64,000 nucleotides of DNA from Lentzea alba (lineage in GTDB: Bacteria > Actinomycetota > Actinomycetes > Mycobacteriales > Pseudonocardiaceae). A program made the translations under genes and the position numbers. The stretch covers positions 248,001 to 312,000 of the forward strand of contig NZ_JAAMPJ010000001.1 in the NCBI RefSeq assembly GCF_011067745.1, read 5' to 3'. A model generated the notes under the pieces. The model was not told the origin of the DNA, did no database searches, and was given only the letters and a program-made list of their open reading frames with translations. Below, piece after piece: positions 11,261-19,115 of the stretch. Every line of letters starts with the position of its first letter. The first letter of the stretch is position 1.

Positions 11261-12193
11261 TCACGACTCGGTCAGCAGTTCCCTCGTTCGGTCTACATCT
11301 CGATGCATTTGTTCGAGGAGGGCCTCAACCGAGTCGAACTTCTCCATTTCACGCAGCCGATCGACGAAGTCCACGGCGACCCGCTGGCCGTAGTAGTCCT
11401 CGTCCACGTCCAGCACGAACGCCTCGACCCGGCGCTCCCGCCCGGAGAACGTCGGGTTGGTCCCCACGCTCACCGCCGCCTTGAGCGTCTTGCCCTTGGC
11501 GTCGGTGAACCAGCACGCGTAGATGCCGTCGGCCGGCACGGCCGCGAACTTCGGCGTCGACAGGTTGGCGGTCGGGAACCCCAGGTCCTTGCCCCGCCCG
11601 TCGCCCTTGACGACGATCCCCTCGAGCCGGTGCGGACGGCCCAGCGCCTCCGCGGCCGCCTTCACGTCCCCGGCGTCGATGCACGCGCGGATGTAGGTCG
11701 ACGAGTAGGTCACGTCGTCAGCCGACACCAGATCAGCCCCCTCGGTCACGAATCCGAACCGCTGCCCCAGCTGGCGCAGCATCGCGACGTTACCCGCCGC
11801 CTTGTGGCCGAAAGTGAAGTTCTCACCTACTACGACAGCCGCCGCGTGCAACTTCTCGACCAACACCTCGTGCACGAACTCGTCCGCGGGCATCCTGCTG
11901 GTCTCGAGGCTGAACGGCACCACCACGAAGTGGTCGATGCCGAGTTCCTCGACCAGCTCGGCCCGCCGCCGCAGCGTGGTGAGCTGCGCGGGGTGGCTGC
12001 CGGGCCGCACCACCTCGGAAGGGTGCGGGTCGAAGGTCATCAGCACGCTCGGCAGCCCGCGCTGCTCCGCGAGCGCCACCGCGCGCCCGACGAGGGCCTG
12101 ATGGCCTTTGTGGACTCCGTCGAACACGCCGATGGTCACGACGCAGCGGCCCCAGCCGCCGGGAAGGTGGTCTAGTCCGCGCCAGCGTTGCAC
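11261..12193 (-). CDS. ribF: bifunctional riboflavin kinase / FMN adenylyltransferase
   Basis: Converts riboflavin to FMN and then FAD. The 310-residue protein has an N-terminal nucleotidyltransferase domain (GVFDGVHKGHQALV, with the HxGH-type motif; later TYSSTYIRACI). Its C-terminal kinase domain includes KGDGRGKDLGFPTANL with the G-x-P-T-A-N motif. The GTG at 12193 is preferred because it gives the normal length, with VQRWRGLDHLP as the usual opening. It is cytoplasmic. truB lies immediately upstream (33 nt), the classical actinobacterial pair. Confidence 0.96.
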   Translation of the reverse strand: MQRWRGLDHLPGGWGRCVVTIGVFDGVHKGHQALVGRAVALAEQRGLPSVLMTFDPHPSEVVRPGSHPAQLTTLRRRAELVEELGIDHFVVVPFSLETSRMPADEFVHEVLVEKLHAAAVVVGENFTFGHKAAGNVAMLRQLGQRFGFVTEGADLVSADDVTYSSTYIRACIDAGDVKAAAEALGRPHRLEGIVVKGDGRGKDLGFPTANLSTPKFAAVPADGIYACWFTDAKGKTLKAAVSVGTNPTFSGRERRVEAFVLDVDEDYYGQRVAVDFVDRLREMEKFDSVEALLEQMHRDVDRTRELLTES

Positions 12194-12226
12194 GGTGATC
12201 AGCCTACGACGTGCCGCCCGCACGGG

Positions 12227-13114
12227 TCATCCAGCGGGGCTCAGCACGACCACGGGCTTGCACGCGGAGCCCTCGTCCCTGGCCAGCGCGATGACGTGCC
12301 CGTCCGGCCCGAACACGCCGTAGACGCCGTCGAACCCGCCCGCGCTCAGCCGCTGCCCGTGCGAGAGCGCCGAAGCCTCCCGGGGATCGATCTCGCGGCG
12401 CGGGAACGCCGTGCCGACCGCCGCGTCCAGGTCCAGCGACAGCGCGGGCGTCTCCTCGAGCTGTTCGAGCGTCTTGGCCACGCGGAGGTCGAACGGGCCG
12501 ACCCTGGTGCGCCGCAACGCACCCAGATGCCCGCCGACACCCAGCGTCGCACCGAGGTCACGGGCCAGCGCGCGCACGTAGGTGCCGGAGGAGCACTCAA
12601 CCATCACGTCGATCAGGACGGTCTTGTCCTCACGGCGCGTGAACAGCACATCGAACCGATGCACCGTCACGGGCCGTGCGGGGATGTCGACCTGTTCGCC
12701 CGCACGCACCCGTGCGTAAGCGCGCTTGCCGTCGATCTTCACCGCGGACACGGCGGACGGCACCTGCTGGATCGGGCCGGTGAGCTTCGCCACCTCGGCG
12801 GCGATCGCCTCGTCGGTCACCCCGGAAGCGTCCACAGTGGACAGCACCTCGCCCTCGGCGTCGTCCGTGGTGGTGGACGCGCCGAGGACGATCGTGGCGA
12901 GGTAGGCCTTGCTGTCGAGCGCGAGGTGGCCGAGCAGCTTCGTGGCTCGTTCGATGCCGAGCACGAGCACGCCGGTCGCCATCGGGTCGAGCGTGCCGGC
13001 GTGCCCGACCTTGCGGGTGCCGAGAATCCTGCGCACACGCGCCACCACGTCGTGCGAGGTCATGCCGTCCGGCTTGTCGACGACGACCAGGCCCGGTGCA
13101 ACAGAGGGTTTCAC
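12227..13114 (-). CDS. truB: tRNA pseudouridine(55) synthase
   Basis: Isomerises U55 to pseudouridine in the T-arm of tRNAs. The 295-residue protein carries the TruB start GLVVVDKPDGMTSHDVV and the catalytic block GHAGTLDPMATGVLVLGIE, whose Asp is the nucleophile. It then has KAYLATIVLGASTTTDDAEG and CSSGTYVRALARDLG. The C-terminal part is a short PUA-like or TruB_C domain. The GTG at 13114 was chosen over an upstream start because family members begin only a few residues before the DKP motif. Confidence 0.96.
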   Translation of the reverse strand: MKPSVAPGLVVVDKPDGMTSHDVVARVRRILGTRKVGHAGTLDPMATGVLVLGIERATKLLGHLALDSKAYLATIVLGASTTTDDAEGEVLSTVDASGVTDEAIAAEVAKLTGPIQQVPSAVSAVKIDGKRAYARVRAGEQVDIPARPVTVHRFDVLFTRREDKTVLIDVMVECSSGTYVRALARDLGATLGVGGHLGALRRTRVGPFDLRVAKTLEQLEETPALSLDLDAAVGTAFPRREIDPREASALSHGQRLSAGGFDGVYGVFGPDGHVIALARDEGSACKPVVVLSPAG

Positions 13115-13125
13115 GGCGCAAAAGC

Positions 13126-14451
13126 TTAAGCGACGCGGAGAGCGTCCCAACGACGACGCCGCAACTGCACCGGCACCGTCTCACCACGCTCCTCCGCGGC
13201 GAACACCGCCGCACGCGCGCGCCGCCACCACACGAGCATCCGCCAGCCGCCGAACACCAGCACGACGACGCAGAAGCTCAGCGCGATCCGGAACGCCGTC
13301 TGCGGGGGCATGAGGTGCTCGAGCAGGTCCAGCAGCACGCCGACGCCGAGCGCGGTCACCGTCACGGCGAGGAAGCCGCCGACGTTGACCAGCCCGCTCG
13401 CGGTGGACTGCCGGTGCGACGGGTTGTAGTCGCGGGCGAGAGCGAACGCGACACCGGAGATCGGCCCGCCCACGGTCAGCACGAGGAACACGACGGCGAT
13501 GACCGGCGCCGGCACGTGCCCGCCCGGCCACAGCAGCAGGACGGTCCACCCGACGAACGCGAACGCCAGGAACCCGACCGAGATCGGCATGCGCCACTCG
13601 GGGTTGCGCGAGAACAGCGCGCCGATGATCGGACTCGCCACGATCGCGCCGATGACCAGCAGGCCGAGCGTGGACGACGCCGCCTTGGCCGACATGCCCT
13701 GCGCCTGCACGAGGTACGGGTACCCCCACAGCAGACCGAGCACGGCCGGCGTCGACATCGTGCTGAAGTGCGCCCAGAACCCGAGCCGGGTGCCGGGCAC
13801 ACTCCACGCCTGCCGCACCTTCGGCCAGATCTTCCTGATCGGCACGGCCTCCGGCTTCGGCGCGACGAACCCGACGGGCACGTCGCGCACCCGCCAGAAC
13901 GCCACGGCGGAGTAGACGGCGGTGAGGCCGCCCGCGACGAGGAACGCCCACGTCCACCCGATCGAGCCGAGCATGAGCGTCAGCGGCACGGTGGCGATGA
14001 GGTTGCCGACACCGCCCAGCGCGGCCGTGACCGCGACGACGAGCGAGTACTGGCGCGGCGGGAAGTGCATGGCCACGATCCGGATCACGCTGATGAACGT
14101 CATGGCGTCACCCATGCCCAGCACGGCCCGCGCGACGAGCCCCAGCCCGTACGAGTCGGCGACGGCGAACAGCAGCTGACCGGTGCCCATGAGCAACGCG
14201 GCGACGGTGAGGATCTTGCGCGGACCGAAGCGGTCCACGAGCAGACCGGTCGGGATCTGCATGAGGGCGTAGACACCGATCTGCAGCACGGTGAACACAC
14301 CGAGCTGCGCGGGGCCGAGCCCGAACCGCTCACTCGCCTCCAGCCCGGCGACGCCGAGCGTGGTGCGGTGGAAGACGGCGGCGAAGTAGACGAAGACGGC
14401 GGTGGTCCAGATCAGCCACGAGGTTCGGGTGGCGCGATCGACCGACGGCAA
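13126..14451 (-). CDS. MFS transporter
   Basis: A 441-residue polytopic inner-membrane protein with about 12 hydrophobic helices. The major-facilitator loop 2-3 motif is GLLVDRFGPRKIL. The N-terminal helix FVYFAAVFHRTTLGVAG resembles the nitrate/oligosaccharide-type and aromatic-permease-like MFS members, but the substrate is not predictable. Start is TTG at 14451 with GGGAG 7-8 nt upstream. It ends 11 nt before the truB start, so the transporter could be read through into truB. Confidence 0.88.
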   Translation of the reverse strand: MPSVDRATRTSWLIWTTAVFVYFAAVFHRTTLGVAGLEASERFGLGPAQLGVFTVLQIGVYALMQIPTGLLVDRFGPRKILTVAALLMGTGQLLFAVADSYGLGLVARAVLGMGDAMTFISVIRIVAMHFPPRQYSLVVAVTAALGGVGNLIATVPLTLMLGSIGWTWAFLVAGGLTAVYSAVAFWRVRDVPVGFVAPKPEAVPIRKIWPKVRQAWSVPGTRLGFWAHFSTMSTPAVLGLLWGYPYLVQAQGMSAKAASSTLGLLVIGAIVASPIIGALFSRNPEWRMPISVGFLAFAFVGWTVLLLWPGGHVPAPVIAVVFLVLTVGGPISGVAFALARDYNPSHRQSTASGLVNVGGFLAVTVTALGVGVLLDLLEHLMPPQTAFRIALSFCVVVLVFGGWRMLVWWRRARAAVFAAEERGETVPVQLRRRRWDALRVA

Positions 14452-14562
14452 GACGGCACTCTCCCAGGTCGGAGGCGGGTGAACATTAGTTACATCGCCT
14501 AAACAACCTTCTTGGTAACGATTTCATGCCGTGAGGTCGAACACAGCGTCCGTTCGGGGCGT

Positions 14563-15864
14563 CTACCTGACCGCGCCTTCGACCGCCCACTCCCCCGAGC
14601 GTGTGCGCCACACCACCGCGACGAGCCGCAACACCATGAACGCCGACAGCCCGGTCCAGATCCCGGCGAGCCCCCACCCGAACGCGTACGAAGCCCACAC
14701 CAACGGCAGGAACCCGATCACCGCGGACCCGAGCGTCGCCGTCCGCATGAACTTCACGTCCCCGGCGCCCAGCAACACCCCGTCCAACGCGAACACCACG
14801 CCCGCGATCGGTTGCAGCGCCACGAAGAACCACCAGGCGTTGGGAATCTCTTCGAGCACTCCCACGTCCGAGGTGAACGCCTGCGGCAGAACCGTTGCCA
14901 GCGCGGCGAAAACCGCCCCGAGCCCAATGCCGAACACCAGCCCGTACCGCGTGACCTGCCAAGCCAGCTTCTCCGCCTGCCGCCGCTTCGAGGCCCCCAA
15001 CGCCGCGCCGACGAGCGACTGGGCCGCGATGGCAAGCGAATCAAGCACAAGCGCGAGAAACGTCCACAACTGCAACACGACCTGATGCGCCCCCACGGCC
15101 GCAACGGACGTCCGCGCCGCAACCGAAGCCGCACTGATAAAACACGCCTGGAACGCCAAGCTGCGCAACACCAAGTCGCGCCCCATGCCTAACTGCGCGC
15201 GCATGGCGCCCCAGTGCGGCTTCAGCGGCACCCGCTCCGCGAACAACGCCCGGAAGAACAACCCGGCTGACAACACCTGCGCCACCACGTTGGCGATCGC
15301 CGAGCCCTCGAGCCCCCACCCGGCCCCGTACACGAGCGCGGGACACAACACCGCGCTGATCCCGTTGCCGACCAGGATGTACTTCAAGGGCCGCCTGGTG
15401 TCCTGCACACCGCGCATCCACCCGTTGCCGGCCATCGTGACGAGGATGAACGGCGCCCCGAACAACGCGATGCGCACCCACTCCACCGCCGCGTCCGCCA
15501 CGGCCCCGCCACCCGCGAGCAACTCCGCCAGCGGCCGCGCGAACACCTGCCCGAGCACCACCACCAACACCCCGGCCGCAAGCGCGAGCCAAGTGGCCTG
15601 AACGCCCTCCTCAACCGCCTCCCGCCGCCGCCCGGCACCGTGCAACCGCGCCGTGCGCGCCGTCGTGCCGTAGGAGAGAAACGTCAACTGCGTCGACACC
15701 TGCGTGAGCAACACACCGCCGAGCGCCAGCCCAGCCAACGGCAGCGCACCCAAGTGCCCGACAACGGCCGTGTCGACGAGCACGTACAACGGCTCAGCCG
15801 CCAGCACGCCGAGCGCGGGCACGGCCAGTCCGATCACCCGCCGCGCGGGAACCCGATCCTCCAC
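14563..15864 (-). CDS. MATE-family efflux transporter (DinF-like)
   Basis: A 433-residue, 12-helix multidrug and toxin extrusion protein. The N-terminal half begins GLAVPALGVLAAEPLYVLVD, the typical MATE opening, with the repeat block GLALGGVLLTQVSTQLTFLSYG. The second half repeats the fold (AAQSLVGAALGASKRRQAEK). It exports cationic or amphipathic compounds in exchange for Na+ or H+. The DinF subgroup is widespread next to truB/nrnA in actinobacteria. Start is GTG at 15864. Confidence 0.92.
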   Translation of the reverse strand: MEDRVPARRVIGLAVPALGVLAAEPLYVLVDTAVVGHLGALPLAGLALGGVLLTQVSTQLTFLSYGTTARTARLHGAGRRREAVEEGVQATWLALAAGVLVVVLGQVFARPLAELLAGGGAVADAAVEWVRIALFGAPFILVTMAGNGWMRGVQDTRRPLKYILVGNGISAVLCPALVYGAGWGLEGSAIANVVAQVLSAGLFFRALFAERVPLKPHWGAMRAQLGMGRDLVLRSLAFQACFISAASVAARTSVAAVGAHQVVLQLWTFLALVLDSLAIAAQSLVGAALGASKRRQAEKLAWQVTRYGLVFGIGLGAVFAALATVLPQAFTSDVGVLEEIPNAWWFFVALQPIAGVVFALDGVLLGAGDVKFMRTATLGSAVIGFLPLVWASYAFGWGLAGIWTGLSAFMVLRLVAVVWRTRSGEWAVEGAVR

Positions 15865-15973
15865 GCATCGAACCTAGGTGCTCGGAGCCGGTGGCGACCG
15901 GTGACGACGCCCACTCCTGAGCGTGCCGGGCCAGCCGGACCAACCCAGGCCGCCGAACCCGAGCCGGCCACGC

Positions 15974-17107
15974 CTACGCCCGTTGAGGCAGCCCGAACAC
16001 CTGCTCCCGAGCCACCGCGAGCGCCGAGTGCAGCGCACCGGACCGCACCGGATTCGCGGTGATCTGCGCGAGCTGGACCGGGGTGCGCGGCACCACCAGC
16101 TTCAGCAGTTCCACCGACACCAGCTCGCACAAGGTCTCGCCGCCCGCCTGCGCCACGCCGCCCGACAGGAGCACGAGCTCCGGGTCGAGCACGCAGACGA
16201 CGTTCGCCAACCCCAAAGCGATCCTACGAGCGAGGTCTGACAAGAACGCGCGGCCTTCCACACCCGTGGTCAGGGCGTGCGCGACGGCTTCCAGGCCCGA
16301 GTCGGCCGCGATGCCGTGTGAGGCGGCGAGTGCCACGATCGCGTCGCTGTCCACCTGGTCGCCGTAGCGGCCGCCGGGGACCTGCATCGAGTCGATCTCG
16401 CCCGCACCGCCGGTGACGCCGCGCAACAGCACGCCGTTGATGACCACCGCCGAGCCGATCTCGTCCGCTGGCCAGAACAGCACGAAGTTCCGCACGCCCA
16501 CGGCCTTGCCGGAGCTCATCTCCTCCAGCGCGGCGAGGTTGATGTCGTTCTCGATCGACACCGAGGTGCCCAGCAGTTCGCGCAGCGTCGAGGGCAGGTC
16601 GACGTCCACCAGGCCCGGCAGGTGCGGCGCGAATCCCAGGTGTCCGGTGGCCGGGTCTACGGCGCCGGGCGTGCCGACCACCACGTGCGACAGGGCGTCC
16701 AGCCTCAGACCGGCCAGCGCCGCCGCCTTCTGCACGGTCTCGCGGAACGCCTGCAGCGTGTTTTCCTTGGGCATCGGCGCGCTGTGTTCCGCCAACAGCG
16801 AACCGGTGATGTCCGCGATGGCCACGTCGATCAGCTCGGGCGTCAGCGCCACCGCCGCCACGTGCCCCACGCCGCCGTTGACGGCCCACATCTGGGCGCG
16901 CGGGCCGCGTCCGCCGCCGCGCAGGCCGGTGCGCACCACCATGCCGTCTTCTTCCAGCCGCGCCAGCAGCTGTGCCGTCGCGGGCTTGGAGAGGCCGATC
17001 ACCTCTTCCAGCTCGGCTCGCGTCATCGCGCCGCTGCGCAGCAACGTCTCGATGGCCGCGCGGTCGTTGATCTCCCGCAGCAGCCGCGGGCTTCCTGTCC
17101 GTGTCAT
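15974..17107 (-). CDS. ROK-family transcriptional regulator
   Basis: A 377-residue protein with an N-terminal winged helix (about 15-75: LLRSGAMTRAELEEVIGLSKPATAQLLARLEE split into two helices). It is followed by a ROK sugar-kinase-like ATPase fold. The kinase part has GTPGAVDPATG, IENDINLAALEE and the GVTGGAGEIDSMQVPGG region. The usual Cys-rich zinc motif of ROK proteins (CxCGxxGC) is not seen; the spot reads PGGRYGDQVDSDA. It probably senses a sugar or sugar phosphate. The start overlaps the nrnA stop by 4 nt (ATGA). Confidence 0.88.
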   Translation of the reverse strand: MTRTGSPRLLREINDRAAIETLLRSGAMTRAELEEVIGLSKPATAQLLARLEEDGMVVRTGLRGGGRGPRAQMWAVNGGVGHVAAVALTPELIDVAIADITGSLLAEHSAPMPKENTLQAFRETVQKAAALAGLRLDALSHVVVGTPGAVDPATGHLGFAPHLPGLVDVDLPSTLRELLGTSVSIENDINLAALEEMSSGKAVGVRNFVLFWPADEIGSAVVINGVLLRGVTGGAGEIDSMQVPGGRYGDQVDSDAIVALAASHGIAADSGLEAVAHALTTGVEGRAFLSDLARRIALGLANVVCVLDPELVLLSGGVAQAGGETLCELVSVELLKLVVPRTPVQLAQITANPVRSGALHSALAVAREQVFGLPQRA

Positions 17108-18090
17108 GACTCCACCCGCTCCAACGCGCCCTTGAGCGCGGCAACGACCTGCTCAGCGGTTCCGGCGAAGGTGAACCCGGCCGCCAGCCGGTGCCCACCC
17201 CCGCCGAGCACCTGCGCCACTTCACGCACGTCGACCCGGCTCACGGCGCGCAACGACACCGACCAGAACTCGGGCCGCAGTTCCTTCAACACGGCCGCGA
17301 CCTCGGCCTCGGAAGCAGAGCGCACGACGTCGATCACGCTCTCCACCTCCTCGCTGCGAACGTCACGCGCGTCGTCCATGCCCACCACCGCGTGCACCAG
17401 TCCCAGGCCGTGCGCGGCCTTCTGGTCGAGTTCGGCGCGGGCCAGAACACGCGACAACATCCCCAAGTACGCAAACGGATGTGCGTCCATCAACGGCCGT
17501 GTGACGCTGTACGCGTCCACACCGGTCTCCAGCAAACGCGCGGCGGTCGCGTGCGCCGCGGGTCCTGCCTTGCGAAAGCCCCCGGTGTCGGTGACCAGTC
17601 CGGCGTAAATGCACCGGGCAACGGGTTCGTCGAGTTCGACGTCCATCTCGTCGAGCAACTTCAAAGCGATGAGAGCCGTCGCTTCCGCGTGCTCGTCAAT
17701 GCAGTGCAACGTCCCGTAGCGCGTGTTCGACACGTGGTGGTCGATGACGATGACGGGCCCACGACACCCGGCCACCCGGTCTCCCAGCGGACCGAGCCGT
17801 TGCAGGCTGCCGGTGTCCATGACCACGAGCAGTTCGGGCTGGGCGGGCACGGAATCCCGGTGCACCAGCAGGCCGGCCACGTCCAACGCCTTGAGCGACT
17901 CGGGCACCGTCTCCGGCTCACCGAACGCCACGCGCACCTTCACCCCACGCCGGTGCAACGCGAGCCCGACCGCCAAGGCACTCCCGAGCGTGTCCGCGTC
18001 GGGATTGATGTGACCAAGCAGGGTCACATCACGAGCGCCGGCCAGTAACCGCGCGGCCTCGGCAATGGTTGTGCTCAGGTCGTCTGCCAC
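17104..18090 (-). CDS. nrnA: DHH/DHHA1 phosphoesterase, oligoribonuclease NrnA-like
   Basis: A 328-residue bifunctional nanoRNase and 3'-phosphoadenosine 5'-phosphate phosphatase type. The metal-binding DHH motifs are all present: GHINPDADTLGSALA, VVMDTGSL, VIDHHVSNTRYG and LVTDTGGFRKAG. The C-terminal DHHA1 domain ends with the substrate-binding GGGGHRLAAGF. It degrades 2-5-nt RNA and pAp in the cytoplasm. It is placed downstream of rbfA, as in many actinobacteria, but a strong hairpin separates the two. It is translationally coupled to the ROK regulator. Confidence 0.93.
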   Translation of the reverse strand: MADDLSTTIAEAARLLAGARDVTLLGHINPDADTLGSALAVGLALHRRGVKVRVAFGEPETVPESLKALDVAGLLVHRDSVPAQPELLVVMDTGSLQRLGPLGDRVAGCRGPVIVIDHHVSNTRYGTLHCIDEHAEATALIALKLLDEMDVELDEPVARCIYAGLVTDTGGFRKAGPAAHATAARLLETGVDAYSVTRPLMDAHPFAYLGMLSRVLARAELDQKAAHGLGLVHAVVGMDDARDVRSEEVESVIDVVRSASEAEVAAVLKELRPEFWSVSLRAVSRVDVREVAQVLGGGGHRLAAGFTFAGTAEQVVAALKGALERVES

Positions 18091-18165
18091 AGGGAGACGT
18101 TAGCTGCTCGCCGTCGCGATGTGCTGCAGGGCACCCTCGGACAAGACAGTTTCCAGCCGATTAAG

Positions 18166-18202
18166 ACACCGGGCGGACGCGATGAACACGTCCGCCCGGT
18201 GT
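18166..18202 (-). terminator. 14-bp perfect hairpin after rbfA
   Basis: ACACCGGGCGGACG and its exact complement enclose a 9-nt loop, starting 2 nt past the rbfA stop. No U-run follows. This is the likely end of the rimP-rbfA operon. Confidence 0.8.
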
Positions 18203-18204
18203 GG

Positions 18205-18654
18205 TCAGTCCTCTTCAGACTCTTCGCGAGGCGCCTTGTAGGGATCCGCCTCGCCGGCCGGAGAGGCCCCGGCCGCCAACCGAGCGACCTCGGCGTCGGC
18301 GGCCTGAGCCTGAGCCAGCAGCTCGTCCATCTTCCGCGCCGCATCCGGCACGGTGTCCGTCATGAACGTCAGGGTGGGCGTGAAACGAACGCCGGTCTGC
18401 TGACCGACCATCGTCCGCAGCACACCCTTGGCCTTCTCCAGAGCCGCGGCGGCCCCGGCGAGGTCGGGCTCGACGTCCAGCCGCTCACCCAGAACGGTGT
18501 AGTAAACAGTCGCGTCGTGCAGGTCCCCGGTCACCTTGGTGTCGGTGATCGTGACCCTGGCCAGACGCGGATCCTTGACCTCGTGCTCCAGCGCGGAGGC
18601 CACGATCTGCGAGATCCGCTTGGCGAGCTTGCGGGCACGTGCCGTGTCGGCCAC
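18205..18654 (-). CDS. rbfA: 30S ribosome-binding factor A
   Basis: Assists late 16S rRNA processing and 30S maturation. The 149-residue protein has the KH-like fold start [18 protein letters not shown] and the diagnostic segment [48 protein letters not shown] is the conserved C-terminal strand, and an acidic tail follows. Start is GTG at 18654 with GGGAGG just upstream. The last gene of the infB operon, followed by a strong hairpin. Confidence 0.96.
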   Translation of the reverse strand: MADTARARKLAKRISQIVASALEHEVKDPRLARVTITDTKVTGDLHDATVYYTVLGERLDVEPDLAGAAAALEKAKGVLRTMVGQQTGVRFTPTLTFMTDTVPDAARKMDELLAQAQAADAEVARLAAGASPAGEADPYKAPREESEED

Positions 18655-18667
18655 GAGCCTCCCCTTC

Positions 18668-18800
18668 CTAGTCGTCCTCCGGCCCCACGAGACGTGTACG
18701 GGCCCGAAAGGCAATAAGCACAGTGCAGTTCCAGTCCTGCCCGCGCTCAGTCATCCTCGGGCCCGACCAGCCTCGTCCGAGCTGAAAGCAGTTCCAGTTC
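18668..18800 (-). repeat. imperfect tandem duplication of the DUF503 3' end
   Basis: Two copies of one segment lie 79 nt apart. The upstream copy encodes the true C-terminus of the DUF503 protein ([11 protein letters not shown], stop TGA at 18747). The second ends at 18668 with TAG and encodes the same [10 protein letters not shown] in another frame, with most codons differing only at synonymous positions. A preceding CAGTTCCAGT (plus-strand) block is also duplicated. The second copy has no start codon of its own in a plausible context. Confidence 0.6.
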
Positions 18801-19043
18801 GGGTCGTCCTGCGACCAGCCTTTCACAGCCGGCCAGGACTTCCCTGACGTGCGCGGCGTCGGCAGCGACGGCAGCGACACCGATCAATGCGCGCCGATGC
18901 AGGTCCTGATGACCCGCCTCGGACGCGGCGACCTCGAAACGACGACGCAGTTCGGCCACGACGGGCCGGACGAGCGAGCGCTTCTCCTTCAACGAGTGGA
19001 CGTCGCCGAGCAGCACGTCCAGTTCCAGAGACCCCACGAACAT
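18747..19043 (-). CDS. DUF503 protein (YlxP-like)
   Basis: A 98-residue small protein of the DUF503 family found between infB and rbfA in actinobacteria and firmicutes. It has the family opening [20 protein letters not shown] followed by [21 protein letters not shown] and [15 protein letters not shown]. The ferredoxin-like fold is thought to act in ribosome maturation, on the basis of location only. The ATG at 19043 opens MFVGSLELD. Its 3' end is repeated downstream (see the repeat at 18668-18800). Confidence 0.88.
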   Translation of the reverse strand: MFVGSLELDVLLGDVHSLKEKRSLVRPVVAELRRRFEVAASEAGHQDLHRRALIGVAAVAADAAHVREVLAGCERLVAGRPELELLSARTRLVGPEDD

Positions 19044-19115
19044 GGGCAAGATCCTCCAGAAGAAAAGGGTGCGGAGCCACCGGTTAAAACGGCTCCGCAC
19101 CCCTCATCTACACCA

